A stretch of 64,000 bases of DNA, from contig VZTI01003146.1 of assembly GCA_013397865.1 (NCBI GenBank), positions 1,503,466-1,567,465 on the forward strand, in the 5' to 3' direction. The stretch comes from Struthidea cinerea (Eukaryota > Chordata > Aves > Passeriformes > Corcoracidae). The notes beneath the pieces are model-generated. The model had not been told where the DNA came from, made no database searches, and was given only the letters and a program-made list of their open reading frames with translations. The position numbers and the translations under genes were made by a program. Positions 37,801-48,885 of this stretch are shown here, one piece after another (within the stretch, counting starts at the first letter, position 1; every line of letters begins with the position of its first letter).

Positions 37801-39663
37801 AAAAAAGGCAGGGAGAGGACAGGAAAGGAAGGACAGCTGGTCTTTCTTTACAATCTAGAAGTCGACACTGATGGAGGTAATTACTGGGAGAGTCTTTTCT
37901 GCCTTCTCCACAAGTAGAGGTAGTAAAATCAGGCATCAGTCCTTGAGGGGATGCTAGCAAGGAATAAGAACTGACATTTGGACTGAGGTCTCTATAAATG
38001 GCAGTCATTACATTGATGTGCATTGTTTAAAATTTTGTATATGCCTCCAGAGGCTGCAAGAATTTGACATATTTGTAATAATGAATGAGCCTTCCAAAGT
38101 GGATTATACAAAGTACAATATTTCAGGCTAATTTTGAGCACTGTGTTTACTTTGGAAGCCCTTTAAATCCACTCTAAAATGGTTAAACTAGAGCTGTCTG
38201 CTGCAGCATTTTAGGCTTTCTGAAACAGAATTACATGAGAAATTGCTTTTACAAAAACTCAACAAAAATATTTTGCCCTGCACAGAGTAGAAATACTTAC
38301 TGCAGAAGCAGGAAATGAAAACAATTTCATAGTTCAGACAGCACATAATGTGGAAGCTTTTCCTCAGCAACTTCTTTCAGGAAAGATCATCTCGGGAATT
38401 CAGTACCAATTTCTAAGTGAGCTCCAGAAAAACAGAGTATTTCTGGTTATAGTGTTACACTGCCAACAGTCACTGATAACTCAACCAGTCACTAAACCAG
38501 GGACTCCAGGTGAAGGCACCAGGACTGTTGAACTTCCTTGGCAGCTCAGAAGAACTGTTTCTTTCCATTTCCAGGTTGTATAACTCTTTCATTTCTCCCT
38601 TCTCTGCCCTTCCCATCAATAAAGGTTAAGTGGGTACCTTACTGACAGTGTTAGGAAATTAAAAACTATTAACAGTGTAGCTCAGCTTTTGACTTTTCCA
38701 AATTGTTTAATTTCTTTTAGAATGCCCCTACCATATCTGATCCCAGCTCCTAGGCTGTGTTGGCACTGTGAGGTGGGTCAGAGCACTGCATGAACCTGGG
38801 AGGAGTGCTGCATGGATGTGCCTGTTGGTCTGTGTGGTGATCAGGATTGGTGCTGGCTGCATGGCAGTGGGGCAGAGACCAGGGCAACTGGTGCTGCACA
38901 GCAGGAACCAGGGGTACAAAGGCTGTATACAGAAAACCTGCCCTGTGCCTCCTGGCTGTCAGGCAGGCTTTTGTCAGTGCTGACAACCTGTCCCCTTCAC
39001 GAGCATCAAATTAATTCCAGCACTAAAATAAATCTTAAATCAAGCCGTGGCTGATAAAAAATCCACAGCATGTCCTTGTTACCTTCTACGAGTGTCTGTC
39101 TCCTGTCTTTGCTGTAAGGGCTCCTCAACCAGCCCTCCGTGAGCAAACAGATGGGAAGCAAGCAAATCTAGCAGTCTTCTTTCCTTCTGGTACCTCAGCC
39201 ATTCTAGACTGTGACACATGAAGGCTCCCAATGGTGGGATTTACATAACAATTTAATTTTAAAGACAGAGGACATGCATGTTTCTGGCAGTTGTGTAATT
39301 AGTGTAGCTCCTCAGCAGACCCACCACCATTCCTTATGCTTCTTACTGAGAAAGTTAGAAATGGCAGACAGGTTTTAACAGACAGTGGTTTTCTAGGGTG
39401 GAAGTCAAAGCCCTTGCTGGAGTGGGTAAAAACTCATCCAAAATATGACTTCAGCTTCATTCCCTGCCTTCAATCTTACACGTCCTTTGATTTCCATGCA
39501 CAGAATTTGGATGTGCACTAAGGACAAGCCCAGGGAGCAAAGATATAGATGGGGAATGTGATCTGGGGGCTCTTATTTGTGGATTGCCTACATATTGATC
39601 ATATTTATGTGCAGTTCTGTTTCAAGCTGTATTAATTCTGTTTTCATCTCAAAGCTTTATGCC

Positions 39664-39685
39664 TTTATGATATTGATATCATAAA
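39664..39685. repeat. AT-rich 10-bp palindrome
   Basis: TTTATGATAT (39664-39673) and ATATCATAAA (39676-39685) are exact reverse complements around TG. Short AT palindromes are fairly common by chance. Confidence 0.75.
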
Positions 39686-41779
39686 TGCAAATACTTCAGA
39701 ATAATAGCAGAAAACTTGACAGAGGAGAAGAAAAGGCCTTGAGTAATTTAAAATTTCTTCTAAATTTTTTTGTTCTTTATGCCATGACTTTTGAGGAATG
39801 CTGGACAGGGTGGGAAAGATCTCCATCTCAACCCTTGAAGCGGGGCAAGGGGGCAATAAGGCAGAAAAAGCATCTACTCTAATTCTGTGAAATTGCCTGA
39901 ATAGCAAGAGTTACATCTTTGCTTTCAGCCCACAGTGGATTTACCTTCTCTAAAGTCAGGGTGATGAGTCCTGACAAGCACCAACCCCCTTGGAGAGGAG
40001 TAAACATTTTGTACTTCAGAGACTCGTGGGCATGGAAGGCATGGTACACTGAATACTATTAGTTCTCTAGTGCTCACCCTGGACTGATGGTGAAGTGCTT
40101 TGCTGGCCTGGAATGACCACGGGTGACAAACAAATACACCTGCATTCAATCCATTTGGGCCTGGGAAATCCTTTTGGGGAGGCTAAAGAGAAAATAGAAG
40201 TGTCTTTGCGTGTAAGTCCTTTCATCATATCTCACATTGACAAAACCCCCTTTATTTACCCAGGTCATGGTTCAGACTATCCCAAATTATCCTTGCCTAT
40301 CTGATTCCATTGGAAGAATTATAGGACAGAGGGTAAAGTCTGGCTACAGGTGAGGCAGGTTTCTGTCTGCTGTTCCTGCTTTCATGCTTTTTTCTTCACC
40401 CTTTTTTTTTTTTAAATTGAATTCTATGTAGAGACTGTGTGCCTCTTTGCCTCTTTAATCTTGCACTTTGAATTCATTTGCAATGTGATAGATAGAGTTT
40501 GTATTTCAGGAGGTGTCAGTGGACCATGATAACACATCTCAAATGGTAAAAGTCTGCATCTTAATTGATTACCCATGTTCCTTCTTGGCCATGTCCTCTG
40601 CCACAAATTCAGCATAAGGGGGCACAGGGAGAAGGGGATGTGGCTGAGGAGGGGGAAGGGAAAAGAGAAGGCACTGAAGAGTTTTAAAAGGATTTGTGTT
40701 AATTCCTTCAAGACTTCCCTATGTGATGTTTCTCAGTCAATAGGAGCTTAGATTGAAGAGAGGATAGCCGCTGTTAATCCCCTTCTTTCCATTCCCACAA
40801 TGGGTATTAATATAGGAACAAAACACAAACAAACTTGCAGAGGACTTTTTTTTGTTGTTCTTTTTTTCTCCTTTTACTGCATGTCAAGAAGAGCACTGAA
40901 GATCAGAGTCTTTGGTCTTGTTTTTCCCAGGAAGGCAGTAGACAAAGGGGAATATCACATGAATGCTGGACTGATTATCTCAGGCTCCCTCTGCAGCTGC
41001 AGACCTCTCAGCCCAGAGCTGTAATCGTAGCCAGGCAGAATAAGCCCTTCTCCTTCCAGGAAGGTTGGAGGTAAAGGGCAGTGATTTGGGGTCTATGTTT
41101 CCTTTAAGTGAGACCATGTGATTCAAACTCTGTCATTACCATGAATCTTCTGGGTTTCTTATAACATTTTTTTAGGAAGAAATTTCCTTTGCATTCACTC
41201 AGTATCAGTGTGAATACTAAGGAGTATTTCCAGTCAGCCAGAGCCAGGTGTGCTGTGAGCCATTTCAATTCCAGTTTGTCCATCTGGCCCATTCTCTCAC
41301 CTACTCCTTTATTAATGCATATCTGGCTTATTTACGTGCTAGAAAGAAAGGGAAGCACTAGTGATTAATAACAGTTTCCCTCCTCATGCACTGGTCGGAC
41401 AATTACAAGTATCTTCATGCCTTGTTTGAAATTACTTCGGAGAGCTCCTGTAATCCTGTTGTCTTATGCATCTCCCCCAGAGCAAGAATATATGTCCTAA
41501 AATAGGTCGATGTGTACACCTTTTCTTAGATAGCAGACTGGCAGTGAATACGGGAGCAAAAGAAGAGGACATTGAGCTGGGAAAAGGAAGTCTTTCTTCA
41601 TTCATCCACCTCCTATTATTTTCCCTATTGATAAAAGAAAAAAAAATAGAAATTCATGAAAAATTAATGCAAGATACAAGCCTGATCTTTAAATAGTCTC
41701 TGCCTAAATATGGATATCCTGACTCTTGATGGCAAGTTCCTTATGTTCTGCCAGTATTAACCTTTGGGGAAGACTGAGG

Positions 41780-42012
41780 TTATGATAATAAGCATTTCTA
41801 TAGTAACTTTTATCATAAGGTACTGAAGTGATTCTCCAGCACTAACCTTGGAATAACCTTCTGAATCAGTTAGTTATCAGTTCTCCTCTTTTACATACAG
41901 AAAAGCAGTGTTGCAGAGCATTGAAGACACTTTCCCAAAGTAGTTCATAGCCTGTGGCATAACTCAGGACCAAGGCACAGGTCTCTAGGCTCTAAAACTG
42001 GTGCTTTGAGCA
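41780..42012 (-). mobile_element. Old MIR-like SINE
   Basis: Reads as the reverse complement of a mammalian-wide interspersed repeat type SINE (tRNA-derived, CORE-SINE). Landmarks are 'ttttacatacagaaaagcag', a 'gaagacactttcccaaagta' segment matching the MIR core, 'gtggcataactcaggacca' and 'caggtctctaggctctaaaa' near the tRNA-like head. It is strongly diverged, as expected for an ancient element in a bird genome. Boundaries are approximate. Confidence 0.6.
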
Positions 42013-45000
42013 CAGGGTGACACTCCTTAAGGCAGCCCACTGCCGGACAAAGTGGGACTTTATTCCTCATTTCCAGTCAGCACTGTAGCAGCAGAGAACC
42101 TCTGCTTCCTTTGCTTTTGGTCAAACCTCTTCCCTGCAGAGAAATAAATAATCCATTTTCTGTTTCTGCCTGACATATCATCTAACATGCACAGCTCAGA
42201 CATCTAAAACACAGGTGACCAGAAGTAGAATCTCTTTTAATATATGTATGTCCAGTTTCTTTCAGGATTCTGGAAAAAGAATATTCCCTATGACACACTG
42301 GAACTTTAATTAGGTTTCATTGGCACCACCTATCATTTTCAAGCAGAAGATTGATAAGGCCTGGCATCAATTTTATCCATGGTCTCTCTGCTTCCCTCTT
42401 CTCTCCTCAAATATGTTTTTATTCTTTACTCCAGTATCTGATTGTGATGAGCTTTCTGTCAGTCTCCAGACCAGACTGTCCGACACAGGATGTCAACTAC
42501 CAGCAGAACACAGATAAGTCATTCTTCCCATGGAGGATGTGAAGAGTAGAGCATCTCAGGGGTTTTTCCAGCCCACTAGTCCTAGCCCTGCTCTGCTCGT
42601 GCACTCTAGTAGGGGCTATGGGGTGTGAAGGAAACATGGGTAGCCTCAGCATACTGACCTCTGCAGGCTGGGCTCCAGCTGCTCCTTTGGTTGTTTGCAG
42701 CCTTGGCTGAATTCACTGGTTAGCTCAAGCATATAATAAGAATCCCTCCGCATGCAATAAACAACAGTGGTTTTATTGCTTTTTTTCCCCTGGTACATCT
42801 GTGTCAGCCACAGCTGGGCAATTCTTCATCATGAAAGTACCAGCCAAGCCTTGAAATCCAAGCCTTTTTTACTGCAGGCAGTGATGTACCTGCAGAGACT
42901 GAGCAGCTAAGGCATGTTCTCCTGAAAAGATGCAGAAAACCACTCAAAACACCAAATAACATCCTGACTGAAAGAAAATGAGTGTCTTCCGCCTTCTTTG
43001 GCATTTTACGTTGACAAACCTCATGGCACCCAAAATAGCCCTCCCAAAGGTCCTAGAGCTCTTGAACAGATAGCAGACTGGACTTGCTGTAATTATTTGG
43101 GGTTGTTCTAGCATGTATGCTCAATTCTCACTTCTTCCCTTTTGCCCTGTTAGAGCTTTTACCTCATCCTTGTTTAAACAGGTATAGTTAACACTTTGCT
43201 CCACAGAGCTCAGATATATTTCCTTTCAGGTGCAGTTTTAGTGAACGATAAATTTGACTTCAGTCACCCATAACATTCTTAAACGGTTTAAACTCTCTTT
43301 CCTAAATTCAGGGGCTACTCAAGGAAAAAATCCTCCACATTCCCCCTCTCTCCCAAACCAAGGTCTCTTCCACACTGATTGATTCACCATCACCCCTCAC
43401 ATCCCAGCTGGAGCTGAAAAGCTCCACCTGCTGCTATTACTCAGCAGTAATTGCACTGCACTTTTGTGCAGGCTTCAGGCATTCATCATCAGGATGACTC
43501 AATAAGACACTCCTGCATTGATAAAAGGCCTTAGAGCCTCCATCTCTCTTGTACATGCAATAGCCACCTTCTGGATAAACTCTGGTGTGTGTTGGGAAGA
43601 TGGAAGAATGTGTTTTATGATGAGTAATTTACTTGCCAAAATTTCTTGCCTCCTATCCTCCCTGTTCTCAGGCTAAGAACCAATCCTCGCAGTCATACAT
43701 TACTCCCTGAATATTTCCTGTGAGCGATGTTGCATGTGTAGCTTATCCTCAGGCAGTCCCCTAGAGAGCATTCAAAATCAAAGCCATGTGTCAGATGTGT
43801 CCAGTCTGCAAGCCAGGACCTTGGTGCCTCCCAGGAGACCCAAATCCTTTGTGCCTGTCTGCTGCTGGCTGTGCATGTTGGGGCCCTTTGGCTAGGCTTG
43901 AGCTCTCAGCTTGGCTACACTCCTGCCCAGGCTTTCACAGGATGTATTCGAACTGTTTTCCAGCTGCAGCCCCATCACTGACCAGGCACACAGGGAAATC
44001 CCCTCCATCACCTCCTCATTTGTATAAAAGCCACCAAAGGACCAGATGTCACCAGTCACTGATTCCTCTGAGGGGCAAACGAGGGCAGGAGGGAGCTGCT
44101 GGTGACATGTCCGGTTGTTTCCCTCCGAAGCCATTTCCCCTGCTGCTGCAGGACTCACTGTGCACACGTGGTGTGGACGGATTCACAGGAACATTGACTT
44201 GTTTTTGGCAGGGGTATTTCTCTGCCTGTGCTGGACAAGTATAACTCTGGGATGAAGGTCTCTAGAGAGCTCAAAATTCACTTTTCATAACCGTTATGTA
44301 ATATTCCCTTGCAGCTGTCTGGCAGAACATTTCTGCTAACTAAATCACCAGAACAGATCTGGAAAGCAAGCAGAGTGTATACCTGCAGGGTCATACAATA
44401 TTTATTTACCACTTGCAGGGTTCTTTCACTTTGCTGTGGAATACCATTTATGCAGCTTTGGAAAGGTGCAACAGCCGTGTCAGGAGGCAAACCCAAGTCA
44501 AGAAAACCAGCACCACTCCTGGCACTATTATGAACTCTGTAACATCCCAATAGCTCCTCCGGTGCCTCTGGTCACTCTGGCCTGGGCAACAGAAGCATTT
44601 CTGTTTTCTGAGGTGTGATGAGGGTGAGCACATTGGTGGATGAGGAGTGTCAGATGTTATGGTGGAGATGCTGAACAGGCTTTCCACCTTCACTTCTGTG
44701 GGTTTTCTTTGATCTCCCTTGTGCAGGTTGTGGAATGCATTCCTATGTATTTTTAGACATCTACACCTACATACATATATATCTAAAAGAGTCTCTGTAT
44801 ATATTTGCATCTATATATAGCACCATACTGATAATCATTACCAGTAGGAGGGGGGGGAGTCACAAATCTGAAATACAGCAGACGTGCATGCTGCTGCCAG
44901 TGGGATTGCATCAAAGCTGGCTGAGAATATAAACAGGCTTCCTTTTCCCCCCAAGTATCAACATTTTGAAAATTCAGCCTATTTGACAATAAAATAAAAA

Positions 45001-45479
45001 GAGAGTTGCCAAATCTTTCAGTTTGAGAAAGTTTAAAGATGTTTTAACCCCTTTCAAATTTAAAAATGTAGTTGAAAATGTGAGAAATGTTACCTCCTTT
45101 GGTTGGGAAACATGGTTCTCTCCGAACTATTTCTGCCAGACTTTCTGGCATTCTTAGAAGCTAATTGGTCTGGAGCTTTAAAGGTGTTGCATGTCAAATG
45201 TGCCTAAAGATGCAGACAAGTGTACACAGTTGTAAAAAATAAAACTAAATTTCATTATGCACTGTTAGGTACCAAAGCATCTCTACAAACCCAGCCTGTA
45301 TTTCCTCTGTAGCTGGGCATCACAAGTGTTAGAGTAACTGATGATTCACTGTGTATGTAATCATTGTGACACACAATTGTTTGATATTACCTTCTTCAGA
45401 ACTCCTCAGAGACCCGGTCCTGATTTCCAGAGAGAGAAAAAAACCTCATCCTTCAGTCCTCCAGTTTTCCAATTTTATG

Positions 45480-45620
45480 CACTTTAATTGCAAAATCAAA
45501 TAATTAAGAAGAAGCATAACATAAAATAAATATTAACTCAATTTATTTTAAGTTTCTTTGATATAAACAAAAACAATTAGTCTAATTATCTGGTTAATTA
45601 AGCCATTCTTAATAAACCAA
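45480..45620. promoter_or_regulatory. AT-rich block with TAATTA motifs, possible conserved element
   Basis: Several TAATTA or TAATTG-type homeodomain cores occur close together (around 45485, 45500, 45573 and 45595) in a block low in C and G without simple-repeat structure. That look is typical of vertebrate developmental enhancers but also of ordinary AT-rich DNA. Confidence 0.25.
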
Positions 45621-46179
45621 CAACCTTATAAGCTTTGTCTAACACACTGGAGGACGGCAGTTAGCTGCCAGGCATAAGCACAACACAGCATTATCAGCAC
45701 CAGCTGGAACCTCTCATTCCATTCTGAATGCCAGATATAGGAAGGTGTCAGTCACTCCCAGATCAAAGGTGATAGTGGTGTTCATTAAGACAGTCTGTTC
45801 AAATTACAGATGGTCAGACAGTAGCCAATATCTCTGCTTTGTCAAGGGAGGCCACATAAAAACATCCTGGTGTGTATCAAAATGATGCAGCTTGTTACAT
45901 TCAAAATTCAGATGAAAATGTACTGAGAAATGCTTCCAGGATTAATCACAAAACATTACCAGGCATGATTCTAGAAAGTGACTATTTAACTTGGGGATGC
46001 CTTAGATATGCAGAATCTATTAGTTAGCTGCCATTAATAGAAAAATCCTTATATTATCTGCAAACACACACATGTGCACACATGCAGAGAAAGCTACATC
46101 AAGTGTCAGAAGTCCCCTTTTACTGATGCTAGAACTATCCTTCTAAGAAAAGGATCACAGAAAGACAACCCCTCAAATG

Positions 46180-46196
46180 TTTTTTTTTTTTTTTTT
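46180..46196. repeat. Poly(T) run
   Basis: A homopolymer of 17 T. It could be the trace of a reverse-oriented poly(A) insertion, but no retroposed sequence is recognisable beside it. Confidence 0.9.
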
Positions 46197-46952
46197 AGGC
46201 AATATAGTTTCTGCGGCTTTCCTCTTAGATTTTCAGGAAGATAACACATTGTTCAGAAAATTACTTAGCCATTTACTTGAACTACCTGTTTAATACTGAT
46301 AAGTTTTCTTAACCAGATTAAGCAGATGTCAGGTCTAATCATCCTGTGTATTGCAGCACATCTGCCCACTTTTTGTGGCTGTCTGGGAAGGTAGAGGAAA
46401 CATGAAGTTCTGTAAGTGTGGTGGTTACGTGATGGCAGCAGCAGGCAGACCCAGTTTCATTGGCTAGGAAACAGAAACATAGATTTTTGATTTTTCAGAA
46501 GGGATGATACAGCTTATCCCACTTCTTCCTAACTTCTGCTCACCAGTTTCTTGGCAAATTCAAATGAGATGCTTCTGAATTCACTAGCATTGCTTGGTGT
46601 ATCTTGCTTCTCCCTTTAAAAGACAATCCCATTTCATCACAGGGGAAACAAAAATCCATCCCATCAGATAGAGAATTTATAGATTTTTTAATATTTCAGA
46701 TCATGGCTCAATGGATAGATGCCACTTATTCTATTCTACAAAAGTCCTGGCTCAAAAATTGCTTGTAAGTACACAGGTAGCAAAATGCTGGTGCTAAAGA
46801 CAGTAATTCTGCCAACTCCACACAGTTGCTAATCTGCAAGGACCCATAGAACTGCTTCTTGACAGCTTGTTTCCAGCTACATTTTGATCCAGGCAAATTT
46901 AAGAGCAAATATCACCATTTGTAACCAAAAACCATGGGTGTTTCCCTGTATG

Positions 46953-46975
46953 AACTTTGATTTTTAATCAAAGTT
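46953..46975. repeat. Perfect 10-bp hairpin, 3-nt loop
   Basis: AACTTTGATT (46953-46962) pairs exactly with AATCAAAGTT (46966-46975) around TTT. Each arm contains CTTTGAT/ATCAAAG, which is also the TCF/LEF core in two opposed copies. Confidence 0.8.
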
Positions 46976-47079
46976 CCCTAGGCGCAGACCTGTTTTTTTG
47001 TCTCAGTACAGGCTCCAGAACAGACAAGCCTGAATCCAGTTATGTCCCCTTACTCTAACCGGATTAAAATGTGTATTGA

Positions 47080-47115
47080 AAATTAATAATAAAATAATAA
47101 AAATAATTAATTAAT
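47080..47115. repeat. AT-rich simple repeat
   Basis: A mixed run of AAT, AATA and ATTA units about 36 bp long. Low-complexity sequence without clear period. Confidence 0.8.
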
Positions 47116-48657
47116 AGCTCAGGTTTCATTGTAAAGGGGCAGTATTTTGTAATATGAGACTCAAGCTCCTGGGAAAAGTAGATGTGCAAACTGGGGAGGA
47201 GTTCAGTTTTGTATGATGGTAACTTCTGGCACTTTCTAAGACAGACCACTTGACTTTGAAGTCTTATAACTCTGAATGGTGCTAGTGTTGGTTAATTTTG
47301 TTGTTGTTGCTGTTGCTGTTTTTACTATTTCTCTATGTGCTTGGAAAGCCTTGCAGGGCTAGCAGGGGGTAAGAGCTGCCTGTGGGCTTCAGACGTACTT
47401 GCAGGCACTCAGACAGTGAGACAGATTTCTGAATTCCAGTTGCAGGGGTGGGGAATGGGGTTGTCTCAAGTCTTCGCACTTCATTGTCACAATCTCATTT
47501 GTCTGTCCTAGTGCACCTCTGTCTTCCCAATTCAGTGATCTCCAGTTGTCCCTTTCCTGATCAAACACTGGAACAGGCTACCCAGGGCAAGTGACTATGA
47601 TTCTATTGGCAAAACCTCCTGCAAGTAACAGAATGTTTTGCTCTTCTCAATAATGGCACTGGGGACCCAATGGGTCCTATCACATTACATAGAGCCCTCC
47701 CTCTCCTTCCCCCACAGAAGATAAACCTGACTCATGACAGAACAGGGCTTAGTTGATTCATTTGAAAGGCTACAATGGTCCCTTATGTACATCTTGATGC
47801 AGCTGTGTTATGTCAAGAGGCAGAACAGGTTCAGAGGCACATTCCCCAGCACAAGAAATGCCACTGCTGGGAGCAGACTCAGAAAGCTGCAAACAGCAGG
47901 GATGGGGCATGGAGGATTGCAGAGGGCAGGCAAAGATCACCTGGGCTTTCCCTGGCAGTGCTGCAGATGGCCACAGTAAACAAAAAGCAATGTCCCCCTG
48001 CAATACAAAGAACAGCTGGTCTCTAGCAGTGTTCTCTGTTGAGCTTTCTTCAGCATTGTCTCCAGTTTGCTCTTCTGTTCCTGGCTGCTCTTGGGACTGC
48101 AGGGTCTTAAGGTCTTTCTTGCCGTGTGAAACCTTCTCAGCCTGATTGTGAGGCTGGTCAGGTTCCTCCCACTTCCTCCCACCTTGGAAATACTTGTTCA
48201 TCGAGAGAAAGCACCTTCCCATATGCATTACAGCTCCTGATTGACAGGCTGGGCAGAAAGTATAATTTGTAATGTTGAAGTAAGGTTGACAGGAATGAAC
48301 TAGCAGTCTGATGTTTTTGCTTTGCTACTATGTTGAGATACATTGATCTTGCTTCTCCATTGTTTTAGCTATGCAAGAAGAAGGACTTCTCTGTTTTCCC
48401 ACAGTATGAAGTTGGAGCAGGCAGAATGAGGTTCCACTAGCCAGCAGCCAAAGAAAGATACAAGATACATATGCAGAGAAGATGAACAAGCTTTTAAATA
48501 GTAAGAATCGTTTTAAAAGAGCCTTTAGGAAGATTAGTGTATGTGTTCTTGAGCCCTTATCCCAGCCAAGGGGAAGGACTGACAATAATTTATGATTAGT
48601 TTGAAACCTTTATCTGCAGCCTAAGATTTGCTTACAGTTTAAGACAAGAAAAGATAT

Positions 48658-48885
48658 GCAGTGATTAAAGGCTAGGACTGGGAATCCAGGGCTCTAGGGT
48701 CCTACATTCATCTATACTGAATTACATTAATTTAGGGTGTATTCTTCAGCCTCCCAATACATCTCCCTTCTTCTGCATCCCCTTTTGCATTAAAACAGTT
48801 CCCTTTCTGACACCATTGTCTGAATTACTTATACCCTTTCTCTGAGGGCCATGCTTAAAAATATATTAAAGCCTGGAAAGTACCC
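48658..48885 (+). mobile_element. Old MIR-like SINE
   Basis: The head 'aggactgggaatccagggct' followed by a 'ctagggtcctacattcatct' block has the layout of amniote MIR elements, where a tRNA-derived head precedes the core. The 3' part with 'gggccatgcttaaaaatata' and 'aagcctggaaagtaccc' resembles the MIR tail. The middle is too decayed to align by eye. Boundaries approximate. Confidence 0.5.

Larger units (their letters stand above)
29945..41779. other. Long unique stretch, few landmarks
   Basis: No recognised transposon in nearly 12 kb. It contains a small exon candidate (30371-30435), an ATA microsatellite (34774-34808), a T-rich run (36666-36698) and an AT palindrome (39664-39685). All frames are short and overlapping. 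The low repeat content is normal for avian intergenic DNA. Confidence 0.5.
42013..48657. other. Unique sequence, partly AT-rich
   Basis: No supported gene. The 43780-44250 part is more GC-rich, with a 152-codon plus-strand frame and a TATAAAAG at 44033-44040, but there is no CpG island or recognisable product. At 47770-48228 a minus-strand frame of 152 codons overlaps a plus-strand frame of 111 codons, so both look accidental. AT-rich candidate conserved elements lie at 45480-45620. Confidence 0.5.

Noticed and set aside
43786..44244. 152-codon plus-strand frame in a GC-richer patch with TATAAAAG nearby
   Set aside because: Local GC content reduces stop frequency. The antisense WSFGG-like string resembles a kinase motif only by chance, and nothing around it fits a kinase.
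46180..46196. Poly(T) as the tail of a processed pseudogene
   Set aside because: No recognisable retroposed coding sequence or target duplication next to it.
47562..47587. Short CR1-like string 'aacactggaacaggctaccc'
   Set aside because: Only about 25 bp match and the flanks do not continue as CR1. Too short to call.
47770..48228. 152-codon minus-strand frame
   Set aside because: Overlaps an equally plausible plus-strand frame of 111 codons. No splice context or family resemblance.
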